Notes under the pieces: generated by a model | The model's database searches: none | Told to the model about the DNA's origin: nothing | What the model saw: only the letters and a program-made list of their open reading frames with translations | In this document: positions 26,015 through 34,532 of the stretch, piece after piece | How the letters are laid out: each line of letters begins with the position of its first letter | Numbering within the stretch: position 1 is the stretch's first letter | NCBI RefSeq assembly: GCF_013393345.1 | Contig: NZ_QJRF01000030.1 | Span: forward strand, 124,001 to 188,000 | DNA length: 64,000 nt | DNA from: Pseudomonas taiwanensis | GTDB taxonomy: Bacteria > Pseudomonadota > Gammaproteobacteria > Pseudomonadales > Pseudomonadaceae | Direction: 5' to 3' | Position numbers and translations under genes: made by a program

Positions 26015-26019
26015 ATGAC

Positions 26020-26960
26020 GCTGCGCCGGATCCTCCCAGATGCCCAGTTCCAGGGAGCTATGGCCGATGGTTTCATCCTGGCTCCAGCCGAACTGGCGCT
26101 CGAAGCCGACGTTCACTTCCATGAAGCAACCACTGGCGCGGTCGGTGATCACCACCGCATCGGGCGTGCTGCGGAAAGCCTTGGCGAACTTCTCCTCGCT
26201 GCTGCATAGGGCGTTCTCGGCGCGCTTGCGTGCGGTGGTGTCGAGGAAGGTACTGATCGCGAACGGCTGATCTTCCAGTTCGATGTACTGGCTAGAGAGC
26301 ACGCCGTCCAGAATGCCTCCGTTGCGCGTGCGCAGTTTCACTTCCTGGGAGATCGGCGCGCCACTGTTGCGCGCATTACGCAGCAGCCACTCGCGCTGCT
26401 CGAGGTCTACCCAGATGCTCAACTCCAGGGTGGTGCGGCCGATGGTTTCTGACACCGGCCAGCCCAGTACGTGCTCGAAGTCCTGGTTGGCCTCGACTAT
26501 CAGGCTGTCGGTGAGGCGGACCAGCAGCACGACGTCCGGGCTCAGGTGGAACAGGCTGGAGTAACGCTGCCGGGAGGTGGCCAGGCCCTGGGCGCGCTGC
26601 TGTTGCTGGGTGACGTCGCGGATCACGCCGATCATGCGGCGTCGGCCGTCAGTCGTGGGCTGCAGGCTGCCGCTGATCTCCAGCCAATGCAGCGTGCCAT
26701 CGGGCCCGCGGATGCGGTGCCGCATGGCGCGTTCGGATTGGCGGCCGTCGAGCACTTCGCGGAACAGGCGCAGTACTTCGACGCGATCGTCCTCGGGGAT
26801 CAGCTGGATGTAATTCACTGGGTGGCGCAGCGGACGGTGAGGGTCCAGGCCTGGGTGCCGCGGGACCAGTTGACCTGGCCGGAATCGATGTCCCAGGACC
26901 AGGCCCCAACCGGGCGCCGTTCGGCGCGGCCCCTTTCCGTCGATAGAGCAGATATTCGGG
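26020..26960 (-). pseudogene. PAS-domain sensor fragment of a disrupted GGDEF/EAL protein
   Basis: From 26818 to about 26020 an open frame encodes roughly 265 residues with one partial and two further PAS domains (RHRIRGPDGTLHWLEISG, DVTQQQQRAQGLATSRQRYS, ANQDFEHVLGWPVSETIGR, TPDAVVITDRASGC). Upstream the first PAS begins in another frame (GAWSWDIDSGQVNWSRGTQ, 26903-26851) and shifts to GLDPHRPLRHPVNYIQL near 26850. No start codon is evident above that before a stop near 27016. The third PAS breaks off after GIWEDPAQR at about 26022. Together with 24278-24977 it represents one inactivated PAS-GGDEF-EAL gene. Confidence 0.78.
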
Positions 26961-27036
26961 CCGGTGAAAGGCGGAAGTTTGCAGCTGCCTTCCCGGCCCT
27001 TTTCTTATGTGATGCGGCTCAACTTATCCTTTGCCC

Positions 27037-27924
27037 TCACAGATACGCAAGGTCGTCGCGTTGCGCATCCAGCAGCGCCATGAAGGCCTTGGCGGCGTTG
27101 GACAGGGTGCGCTCGGTATGCAGGATGTAGCCGAGCTGGCGCGACAGCTGGATGTCCTGCAGGGGCAGGCGTACCACCGAGTCGTCGAGCATGGTGCGCG
27201 GCAGCACGCTCCAGGCGATGCCGATGGAAACCATCATCTTGATGGTCTCCATGTAGTTGGTGCTCATGGCGATGTTCGGCATCAGGCCCTCGGCCTCGAA
27301 CATGCGGCGGACGATGTGGTGGGTGAAGGTGTTGCCGCCCGGGAATACCGCCGGATGCCGCGCCACGTCGGGAAGGAAGATGGTCTTGTCGCGGGCCAGG
27401 GGATGTTCTGGCGCAGCGACGAAATCCAGCGGGTCGTTCCAGACCGGCACCGCCTGCACGGGCAGCGCGGTTTCCGGTGCGAGGGTGATCACCGCCAGTT
27501 CCACGCGGCCGTGGAGGATTTCCTCATAGGCCACTTCCGAATCGAGGAACTGGATGTCCAGGGCCACTTGAGGGTAGGCGCGGGTAAAGGCGCGTAGCAG
27601 TGGCGGCAGGCGGTGCAGGCCGATGTGGTGGCTGGTGGCCAGGGTCAGGCGGCCGCTGATATCACCGGACAGGTTGCTCAGCGCACGGCGGGTGTCATCC
27701 AGCACATTGAGGATCTGGTAGGCGCGCGGGAGCAGGGCGCGCCCGGCTTCGGTCAAGCTTACTTCGCGACCCAGACGGTCGAACAGGCGCACACTGAGCT
27801 GCTGTTCCAGCGAGGCGATGCGCTTGCTCACCGCAGGCTGGGTCAGGTGCAGGCGTTCCCCGGCTTCGGAGAAGCTGCCGGTCTCGGCGATGGCGATGAA
27901 AGCATTGAGGCTGGCCAAATCCAT
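27037..27924 (-). CDS. LysR-family transcriptional regulator next to leuC
   Basis: A 295-residue LTTR. The N-terminal HTH reads GSFSEAGERLHLTQPAVSKRI; the effector domain spans about residues 90-290 (LATSHHIGLHRLPPLLRAF, AVFPGGNTFTHHIVRR). It is divergent from leuCD and equals PA3122 by position. LTTRs at this site are presumed to control leuCDB, though I know of no direct proof. The 166-bp divergent region holds a T-N11-A palindrome (27958-27976). Confidence 0.88.
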   Translation of the reverse strand: MDLASLNAFIAIAETGSFSEAGERLHLTQPAVSKRIASLEQQLSVRLFDRLGREVSLTEAGRALLPRAYQILNVLDDTRRALSNLSGDISGRLTLATSHHIGLHRLPPLLRAFTRAYPQVALDIQFLDSEVAYEEILHGRVELAVITLAPETALPVQAVPVWNDPLDFVAAPEHPLARDKTIFLPDVARHPAVFPGGNTFTHHIVRRMFEAEGLMPNIAMSTNYMETIKMMVSIGIAWSVLPRTMLDDSVVRLPLQDIQLSRQLGYILHTERTLSNAAKAFMALLDAQRDDLAYL

Positions 27925-27957
27925 ATCTGGGCTCCACGGGTTGTGCCGCTAGGATCT

Positions 27958-27976
27958 GCATTCCTTAGTGGAATGC
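27958..27976. promoter_or_regulatory. LysR-type T-N11-A operator between the LTTR gene and leuC
   Basis: GCATTCC-TTAGT-GGAATGC, a perfect 7-bp inverted repeat with 5-bp centre containing T-N11-A (TTCCTTAGTGGAA). It is located 34 bp from the regulator start and 115 bp before leuC, the usual recognition-site position for an LTTR. Confidence 0.65.
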
Positions 27977-28012
27977 TTTAAATAAAAAATATGAATTTGA
28001 GTTATTGGATGC

Positions 28013-28058
28013 AAGCCCCTACGATCGTCCCCACAAGCAAAAGGGGCTTTTGACCCCT
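28013..28058 (+). promoter_or_regulatory. Alternative hairpins in the leuC leader
   Basis: AAGCCCCT (28013-28020) can pair with AGGGGCTT (28042-28049). The same AGGGG can instead pair with the following CCCCT (28054-28058). A 20-codon ORF (ATG 27991 to TGA 28053) overlaps the first hairpin but has a single Leu codon and no clear ribosome binding site, so classical leucine attenuation is not supported. Confidence 0.3.
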
Positions 28059-28090
28059 GCGCACAGAAACAAGCTGATGAGGACCTGACG

Positions 28091-29515
28091 ATGGCCGGCA
28101 AGACGCTCTACGACAAGCTCTGGGATGCTCACGAGGTGAAGCGCCGCGACGATGGTTCGTCGCTGATCTACATCGACCGTCACATCCTTCACGAAGTGAC
28201 CTCGCCGCAGGCCTTCGAAGGGCTGCGTCTGGCGAGTCGCAAGCCCTGGCGCATCGACGCCAACATCGCCACTCCGGACCACAACGTGCCGACCACCCGC
28301 GCCGAGCGCCAGGGCGGCCTCGAAGCCATCGCCGATGAAGTGTCGCGCATCCAGGTCAAGACCCTGGATGAGAACTGCGATGACTTCGGCATCCTCGAGT
28401 TCAAGATGAACGACGTGCGCCAGGGCATCGTCCACGTGGTCGGCCCGGAGCAGGGCGCCACCCTGCCGGGGATGACCGTGGTCTGCGGCGATTCCCACAC
28501 CTCCACCCACGGCGCCTTCGGTGCGCTGGCCCACGGCATCGGCACCTCCGAGGTCGAGCATGTGCTGGCTACCCAGTGCCTGGTGGCGAAGAAGATGAAG
28601 AACATGCAGGTGCGCGTGGAGGGCAAGCTGCCCGCCGGCGTCACCGCGAAGGACATCGTGCTGGCCGTTATCGGCAAGATCGGCACCGCTGGCGGCAATG
28701 GCCATGCCCTGGAATTCGCTGGCAGCGCCATCCGTGACCTGTCCGTCGAAGGCCGCATGACCATTTGCAACATGTCCATCGAAGCCGGTGCCCGTGTCGG
28801 CTTGGTGGCGGTGGACGAAAAGACCATCGCCTACGTCGAAGGTCGCCCCTTCGCGCCGAAGGGCGCTGACTGGGACAAGGCCGTGGCCGCCTGGCGCGAC
28901 CTGGTGTCCGATTCCGACGCGCACTTCGATACCGTGGTCGAACTGCGTGCCGAAGACATCAAGCCGCAGGTGAGCTGGGGTACTTCGCCGGAGATGGTGC
29001 TGCCGGTCGACCAGCGCGTGCCGGACCCGGCCGCTGAAGCCGATCCGGTCAAGCGCGGTTCCATCGAGCGCGCGCTGAAGTACATGGGCCTCGCCGCCAA
29101 CCAGGCGATCACCGATATCCAGCTGGACCGTGTCTTCATCGGTTCCTGCACCAACTCGCGTATCGAAGACCTGCGCGCAGCCGCAGAAGTCGCCAAGGGT
29201 CGCAAAGTCGCCGCCACCGTCAAGCAGGCGCTGGTGGTGCCGGGCTCCGGCCTGGTGAAGCAACAGGCCGAAAAGGAAGGCCTGGACAAGATCTTCCTCG
29301 AGGCGGGCTTCGAATGGCGCGAGCCGGGCTGCTCCATGTGCCTGGCAATGAACCCGGACCGCCTGGAGAGTGGCGAGCATTGCGCCTCCACCTCCAACCG
29401 CAACTTCGAGGGTCGTCAGGGCGCGGGTGGTCGTACCCACCTGGTCAGCCCGGCCATGGCCGCCGCCGCTGCGGTAACCGGCCGTTTTGTCGATGTTCGC
29501 GAGCTGCTCAAGTAA
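28091..29515 (+). CDS. leuC: 3-isopropylmalate dehydratase large subunit
   Basis: A 474-residue aconitase-superfamily subunit, full length. It has the substrate/cluster motifs [28 protein letters not shown] and [13 protein letters not shown]; the three Cys bind the 4Fe-4S cluster. With LeuD it isomerises 2- to 3-isopropylmalate in leucine synthesis. The start ATG has GAGGA 9 nt upstream. leuD follows 15 bp later. Divergent from an LTTR gene, with a T-N11-A site between them. Confidence 0.97.
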   Translation: MAGKTLYDKLWDAHEVKRRDDGSSLIYIDRHILHEVTSPQAFEGLRLASRKPWRIDANIATPDHNVPTTRAERQGGLEAIADEVSRIQVKTLDENCDDFGILEFKMNDVRQGIVHVVGPEQGATLPGMTVVCGDSHTSTHGAFGALAHGIGTSEVEHVLATQCLVAKKMKNMQVRVEGKLPAGVTAKDIVLAVIGKIGTAGGNGHALEFAGSAIRDLSVEGRMTICNMSIEAGARVGLVAVDEKTIAYVEGRPFAPKGADWDKAVAAWRDLVSDSDAHFDTVVELRAEDIKPQVSWGTSPEMVLPVDQRVPDPAAEADPVKRGSIERALKYMGLAANQAITDIQLDRVFIGSCTNSRIEDLRAAAEVAKGRKVAATVKQALVVPGSGLVKQQAEKEGLDKIFLEAGFEWREPGCSMCLAMNPDRLESGEHCASTSNRNFEGRQGAGGRTHLVSPAMAAAAAVTGRFVDVRELLK

Positions 29516-29530
29516 GGAAGGAGAGTCGAG

Positions 29531-30175
29531 ATGAAAGCCTTTACCCAACACACCGGTCTCGTCGCTCCGCTGGATCGCGCCAACGTCGACACCGATCAGA
29601 TCATTCCCAAGCAGTTCCTCAAGTCGATCAAACGCACCGGCTTTGGCCCGAACCTGTTCGACGAATGGCGCTACCTGGATGTGGGGCAGCCCAACCAGGA
29701 CAACTCCAAGCGTCCGGTGAACAAGGACTTCGTGCTGAACTTCCCGCGCTTCCAGGGCGCCAGCGTGCTGCTCGCCCGCGAAAACTTCGGTTGCGGCTCC
29801 TCCCGCGAGCACGCCCCGTGGGCACTTGAAGAGTACGGCTTCCGCGCGATCATCGCGCCGAGCTACGCCGACATCTTCTTCAACAACAGCTTCAAGAACG
29901 GCTTGCTGCCGATCATCCTGAAAGACGAAGAAGTCGACGAGCTCTTCCAGCAGTGCGAGGCCACCGAGGGCTACCAGCTCACCGTTGACCTCGCCGCGCA
30001 GACCGTCACCCGTCCGGATGGCAAGCAGTACAGCTTCGAGGTGGATGCGTTCCGCAAGCACTGCCTGCTCAACGGTCTGGACGACATCGGCCTGACCCTG
30101 CAGGACGCCGAAGCGATCAAGACCTTCGAAGGCAAACACCGCCAGGACAACCCCTGGCTGTTCCGCGACGCCTGA
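29531..30175 (+). CDS. leuD: 3-isopropylmalate dehydratase small subunit
   Basis: A 214-residue swivel-domain subunit. [20 protein letters not shown] near the N-terminus and [15 protein letters not shown] about residue 80 are diagnostic. It pairs with LeuC to form the active isomerase. AAGGAAGGAGAG precedes the ATG, a strong ribosome binding site. It is followed after 16 bp by a methyltransferase gene, part of the same operon. Confidence 0.97.
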   Translation: MKAFTQHTGLVAPLDRANVDTDQIIPKQFLKSIKRTGFGPNLFDEWRYLDVGQPNQDNSKRPVNKDFVLNFPRFQGASVLLARENFGCGSSREHAPWALEEYGFRAIIAPSYADIFFNNSFKNGLLPIILKDEEVDELFQQCEATEGYQLTVDLAAQTVTRPDGKQYSFEVDAFRKHCLLNGLDDIGLTLQDAEAIKTFEGKHRQDNPWLFRDA

Positions 30176-30191
30176 TATCCAGGAGCACGAA

Positions 30192-30956
30192 GTGAACGAC
30201 AAGGCCCATGAGCAGGTAGTCCAGAGTCAGTTCGGTGAACAGGCCGCTGCCTACCTGAGCAGTGCTGTGCATGCCCATGGCGCCGAGTTCGCCCTGCTGC
30301 AGGCTGAAGTGGGCGGACGCCGCGATGCGCGTGTGCTCGACCTCGGCTGCGGTGCTGGTCATGTGGCCTTTAATGTGGCGCCGTTGGTCGGTGAAGTCGT
30401 TGCGTACGATCTCTCCGTGCAGATGCTTGACGTAGTGGCGAGTGCCGCTGCGCAGCGTGGACACGGCAATGTCGTCACGCAGCAAGGGGTGGCTGAAGCG
30501 CTGCCGTTTGCCGATGCCAGCTTCGATTTCGTCTTCAGCCGATATTCGGCGCACCACTGGAGCGACCTGGGCGTAGCCCTGCGTGAAGTGCGGCGGGTGC
30601 TGAAGCCGGGCGGCGTGGCAGCCTTCATCGACGTCGCTTCGCCGGGTCGCCCATTGTTGGACACCCACCTGCAGGCCGTGGAAGTGCTGCGCGACACCAG
30701 CCACGTACGCAACTACTCGCCCGCCGAGTGGCTGCGCCAGGTGGCCGAGGCCGGTCTGGCTACCCGAAGCCATGCCCGCCAGCGCCTGCGCCTGGAGTAC
30801 AGGTCCTGGGTCGAGCGCATGCGCACGCCGATGGTGTTTCGCGAGGCGATCCTGGCCTTGCAGAACGCAGTGGGCGATGAGGTTCGCGAGTATTTCGAGA
30901 TTGCCGCGGACGGCTCCTTCAGTACCGATGTCCTGGTGCTCTGGGCCGAACGCTAG
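30192..30956 (+). CDS. SAM-dependent class I methyltransferase inside the leu operon
   Basis: A 254-residue UbiE/Methyltransf_11-type enzyme. The SAM-binding motif I is VLDLGCGAGHVAFN near residue 47, post-I acidic VVAYDLSVQML, and motif IV FDFVFSRYSAHHW. The GTG start at 30192 has AGGAG 6-7 nt upstream. It lies between leuD and leuB, a placement shared with P. aeruginosa PA3119, which suggests a conserved but unexplained link to leucine synthesis. The substrate is unknown; small-molecule targets are more likely than protein. Confidence 0.85.
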   Translation: MNDKAHEQVVQSQFGEQAAAYLSSAVHAHGAEFALLQAEVGGRRDARVLDLGCGAGHVAFNVAPLVGEVVAYDLSVQMLDVVASAAAQRGHGNVVTQQGVAEALPFADASFDFVFSRYSAHHWSDLGVALREVRRVLKPGGVAAFIDVASPGRPLLDTHLQAVEVLRDTSHVRNYSPAEWLRQVAEAGLATRSHARQRLRLEYRSWVERMRTPMVFREAILALQNAVGDEVREYFEIAADGSFSTDVLVLWAER

Positions 30957-30998
30957 AACGAATTGCATGGCGCGGAGTGCGCCTAACGAGAGGAAAGC

Positions 30999-32081
30999 AT
31001 GAGCAAGCAGATTCTGATTCTCCCCGGCGACGGTATCGGCCCGGAGATCATGGCCGAAGCGGTCAAGGTGCTGGAGCTGGCTAACGACAAGTTCCAGCTC
31101 GGTTTCGAACTGACTGAAGACGTCATCGGTGGTGCCGCCATCGACAAGCACGGCGTGCCGCTGGCCGACGAAACCCTGGAACGTGCACGCAAGGCTGATG
31201 CTGTCCTGCTGGGCGCCGTGGGCGGTCCGAAATGGGACAAGATCGAGCGCGACATCCGTCCGGAGCGCGGGCTGCTGAAGATCCGTTCGCAACTGGGCCT
31301 GTTCGGCAACCTGCGTCCGGCCATCCTCTATCCGCAACTGGCCGACGCTTCCAGCCTCAAGCCGGAAGTGGTCGCGGGCCTCGACATCCTGATCGTCCGC
31401 GAACTGACCGGCGGCATCTACTTCGGCCAGCCTCGCGAACAGCGCGTGCTGGAGAACGGCGAGCGCCAGGCCTACGACACCCTGCCTTACAGCGAAAGCG
31501 AAATTCGCCGCATCGCGCGTGTCGGCTTCGACATGGCCCGCGTGCGCAACAAGAAACTGTGCTCGGTGGACAAGGCCAACGTCCTGGCCTCCAGCCAGCT
31601 GTGGCGCGAAGTGGTGGAAGAGGTGGCCAAGGACTATCCGGACATCGAACTCAGCCACATGTACGTCGACAACGCTGCCATGCAACTGGTGCGTGCACCC
31701 AAGCAGTTCGACGTGATGGTGACCGACAACATGTTCGGCGACATCCTGTCGGATGAGGCTTCCATGCTCACTGGTTCCATCGGCATGCTGCCTTCCGCCT
31801 CGCTGGATTCGAACAACAAGGGCATGTACGAACCCTGCCACGGCTCGGCACCGGACATCGCCGGCCAGGGCATCGCCAACCCATTGGCGACCATACTTTC
31901 CGTATCGATGATGCTCCGCTACAGCTTCAACCAGACCGCTGCTGCCGACGCCATCGAGAAGGCCGTCAGCCTGGTGCTGGATCAGGGCCTGCGGACGGGC
32001 GATATCTACTCCGCCGGTGCGACCAAGGTCGGTACCCGCGAAATGGGCGATGCTGTGGTCGCAGCACTGCGGAATCTGTAA
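30999..32081 (+). CDS. leuB: 3-isopropylmalate dehydrogenase
   Basis: A 360-residue beta-decarboxylating dehydrogenase. [19 protein letters not shown] at the N-terminus, [11 protein letters not shown], the substrate Arg region [16 protein letters not shown], the metal-binding [16 protein letters not shown] and NAD-binding [12 protein letters not shown] are all present. It oxidises and decarboxylates 3-isopropylmalate to 2-oxoisocaproate. Good ribosome binding site AGAGGAA. A strong terminator follows, ending the leuCD-mtase-leuB operon. Confidence 0.97.
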   Translation: MSKQILILPGDGIGPEIMAEAVKVLELANDKFQLGFELTEDVIGGAAIDKHGVPLADETLERARKADAVLLGAVGGPKWDKIERDIRPERGLLKIRSQLGLFGNLRPAILYPQLADASSLKPEVVAGLDILIVRELTGGIYFGQPREQRVLENGERQAYDTLPYSESEIRRIARVGFDMARVRNKKLCSVDKANVLASSQLWREVVEEVAKDYPDIELSHMYVDNAAMQLVRAPKQFDVMVTDNMFGDILSDEASMLTGSIGMLPSASLDSNNKGMYEPCHGSAPDIAGQGIANPLATILSVSMMLRYSFNQTAAADAIEKAVSLVLDQGLRTGDIYSAGATKVGTREMGDAVVAALRNL

Positions 32082-32087
32082 TCTGTC

Positions 32088-32118
32088 GGGCCCGCTGGAA
32101 AACCAGCGGCCCACTTTT
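32088..32118 (+). terminator. Terminator after leuB
   Basis: GGGC-CGCTGG (32088-32098, one bulged C) pairs with CCAGCGGCCC (32103-32112) over loop AAAA, followed by ACTTTTT. Confidence 0.85.
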
Positions 32119-32138
32119 TCACGAAAGGTGTAGTTGTC

Positions 32139-33251
32139 ATGAAGCGTGTAGGTCTGATCGGTTGGCGCGGCATGGTGGGTTCCGTGCTCATGCAGCGAAT
32201 GCTGGAAGAGCGGGATTTCGACCTGATCGAGCCGGTGTTCTTCACTACTTCCAATGTTGGTGGCCAGGGCCCCGCGGTCGGCAAGGACGTTGCCCCGCTG
32301 AAGGACGCCTACAGCATCGACGAGCTGAAGACCCTCGATGTGATCCTGACCTGCCAGGGTGGCGACTACACCAACGAGGTTTTCCCCAAGCTGCGCGAAG
32401 CCGGTTGGCAGGGCTACTGGATCGACGCCGCCTCCAGCCTGCGTATGCAGGATGACGCGGTGATCGTGCTCGATCCGGTGAACCGTCGGGTCATCGACCA
32501 GCAACTGGACGCCGGCACCAAGAACTACATCGGCGGCAACTGCACCGTCAGCCTGATGCTGATGGCTCTGGGCGGCCTGTTCGAAGCCGGCCTGGTCGAG
32601 TGGATGAGTGCCATGACCTATCAGGCGGCCTCCGGCGCAGGCGCGCAGAACATGCGCGAACTGATCAAGCAGATGGGCGCGACCCATGCTGCGGTGGCCG
32701 ATGATCTTGCCAACCCGGCCAGTGCCATCCTCGACATCGATCGCAAAGTGGCTGAAGCCATGCGCGGCGAAGATTTCCCCACCGAGAACTTCGGTGTGCC
32801 CCTGTCCGGCAGCCTGATCCCCTGGATCGACAAGGAACTGCCCAACGGCCAGAGCCGCGAAGAGTGGAAAGGCCAGGCCGAGACCAACAAGATCCTCGGT
32901 CGCTTCAAGAGCCCGATCCCGGTGGATGGCATCTGCGTGCGCATCGGCGCCATGCGCTGCCACAGCCAGGCGCTGACCATCAAGCTGAACAAGGATGTGC
33001 CGATCGCCGACATCGAGGGCATGATCAGCCAGCACAATCCCTGGGTGAAACTGGTGCCGAACCAGCGCGAAATCAGCATGCGCGAACTCACTCCGACTGC
33101 CGTGACCGGTACCTTGACTGTCCCGGTCGGCCGTCTGCGCAAGCTCAACATGGGTTCGCAGTACCTGGGCGCCTTCACCGTGGGCGACCAGCTCCTCTGG
33201 GGCGCTGCCGAACCGCTGCGCCGTATGCTGCGCATCCTGCTGGAGCGTTGA
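32139..33251 (+). CDS. asd: Aspartate-semialdehyde dehydrogenase
   Basis: A 370-residue Asd of the Gram-negative type. The NADP motif is [17 protein letters not shown], the catalytic Cys is in [11 protein letters not shown] near residue 134, and the catalytic His in [14 protein letters not shown] near residue 275. It reduces aspartyl phosphate to the semialdehyde, feeding lysine, methionine, threonine and diaminopimelate. The ribosome binding site AAAGG lies about 12 nt upstream. It follows the leu terminator and so has its own promoter. Confidence 0.97.
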   Translation: MKRVGLIGWRGMVGSVLMQRMLEERDFDLIEPVFFTTSNVGGQGPAVGKDVAPLKDAYSIDELKTLDVILTCQGGDYTNEVFPKLREAGWQGYWIDAASSLRMQDDAVIVLDPVNRRVIDQQLDAGTKNYIGGNCTVSLMLMALGGLFEAGLVEWMSAMTYQAASGAGAQNMRELIKQMGATHAAVADDLANPASAILDIDRKVAEAMRGEDFPTENFGVPLSGSLIPWIDKELPNGQSREEWKGQAETNKILGRFKSPIPVDGICVRIGAMRCHSQALTIKLNKDVPIADIEGMISQHNPWVKLVPNQREISMRELTPTAVTGTLTVPVGRLRKLNMGSQYLGAFTVGDQLLWGAAEPLRRMLRILLER

Positions 33252-33360
33252 TGGATCGCAGGGTGTCGATGAGGCTCGTCGGCACTCTCTGACCCTCGAT
33301 TGCCTGCGTGCGGGGTGGCGGTTAAAGTGCCGCTCCTCGCATCGCCAGAAGTATCCCTCC

Positions 33361-34389
33361 ATGAGCCAGTCCCTCGATATCGCCGTGATCGGCGCCACCG
33401 GCACCGTTGGCGAAACCCTCGTCCAGCTCCTCGAAGAGCGTGAATTTCCGGTCGGCAACCTTTATCTGCTCGCCAGTGGCGAATCCGCCGGCACATCGCT
33501 GCCTTTCAAAGGACGTAACCTGCGGGTGCGGGATGTAGCCGAGTTCGATTTTGCCCAGGTGCGTCTGGCCTTCTTTGCGGCTGGTGAAGCGGTGACCCGC
33601 AGCTTTGCCGCTCGCGCGACGTCGGCAGGGTGCTCGCTGATCGACCTGTCCGGTGCGCTGGACCCGAATACCGCTCCAGCCCTGGTTCCGGAAAGCAACC
33701 CGCAGCTGCTCGAAACGCTCCCGGCTCCCTATCAATTGACCAGCCCCAGTGCCTCGTCGGTGGCGCTGGCCTGCGTGCTGGCGCCGCTCAAGGGCCTGCT
33801 CAAGCCGCAGCGCGTCAGTGTGATGGCCAGCCTTGCAGTGTCCTGCCGTGGTCGAGAGGGCGTTGCCGAGCTGGCGCGCCAGACTGCCGAGCTGCTCAAC
33901 GCGCGGCCTCTGGAACCACGCTTCTTCGATCGGCAGATCGCCTTCAATGTCCTGGCGCAGGCCGGTGTCCCGGATGCCGAAGGGCATGCCGTCCTGGAGC
34001 GCCGCCTGGCGGGCGAGATCAAGCAGTTGCTCGGTGAGCCGGCTCTGCGTGTGTCCGCCACCTGCGCCCTGGCTCCGGTCTTCTTTGGTGACAGCCTGGC
34101 GGTTTCGGTTGTGGCTGAGCAGCCGGTGGATGTTGCCAGGGTACGCGAGCAGCTCGGAACAGCGCCGGGCGTCGAGTTTGTGGAAGAAGAGGGCGATTAT
34201 CCGACCGCTGTCGGCGACGCCGTAGGGCAGGATTCGGTATATGTAGGCCGGGTTCGGGGCGGGTTGGATGACCCGTGCGAACTCAATTTGTGGATTGCTT
34301 CAGATAATGCAAGAAAAGGCGCTGCGCTCAATGCTGTGCAGTCGGCCGAGTTGTTGATAAAACACTATCTGTCAAAGATACTTACCTGA
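33361..34389 (+). CDS. Asd-like protein lacking catalytic residues (USG-1 type)
   Basis: A 342-residue semialdehyde dehydrogenase-fold protein beginning DIAVIGATGTVGETLVQLLE. Where Asd has the catalytic Cys (GGNCTVSL) this protein has SPSASSVALA, and where Asd has the catalytic His (RCHSQAL) it has TCALAPVFF. It is therefore unlikely to be a dehydrogenase, in line with the USG-1 homologues that accompany truA in enterobacteria and P. aeruginosa PA3116. Its true role is unknown. It sits between asd and fimV, 109 bp after asd. Confidence 0.85.
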   Translation: MSQSLDIAVIGATGTVGETLVQLLEEREFPVGNLYLLASGESAGTSLPFKGRNLRVRDVAEFDFAQVRLAFFAAGEAVTRSFAARATSAGCSLIDLSGALDPNTAPALVPESNPQLLETLPAPYQLTSPSASSVALACVLAPLKGLLKPQRVSVMASLAVSCRGREGVAELARQTAELLNARPLEPRFFDRQIAFNVLAQAGVPDAEGHAVLERRLAGEIKQLLGEPALRVSATCALAPVFFGDSLAVSVVAEQPVDVARVREQLGTAPGVEFVEEEGDYPTAVGDAVGQDSVYVGRVRGGLDDPCELNLWIASDNARKGAALNAVQSAELLIKHYLSKILT

Positions 34390-34532
34390 AAATTTGTAGA
34401 ACTATTCTAGCTTGACAATACTGGCTTGGCCTTATCGTTGATGGGGAGCCGCCGTTTCAGGCGTGCGCAGGCAGCGACTTAAGACCCTCCTCTCGCCCCG
34501 CGAGAAAAAAGATAAAACAAGGGAATCACTCT

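Noticed and set aside
27991-28053. Leucine leader peptide before leuC
   Set aside because: The 20-codon frame has one Leu codon and no ribosome binding site, so it does not look like an attenuator peptide.
28019-30202. Minus-strand open frame of 727 codons over leuC and leuD
   Set aside because: Antisense shadow of well-conserved leuCD.
30117-33458. Minus-strand open frame of 1113 codons over leuD-leuB-asd
   Set aside because: Mirror of GC-rich plus-strand genes with clear catalytic motifs; the His/Gln/Gly-rich product resembles nothing known.
34390-34532. Possible promoter (TTGACA at 34412) before fimV
   Set aside because: The nearest -10-like hexamer has only 15-bp spacing and poor match, so I did not list it as a feature.
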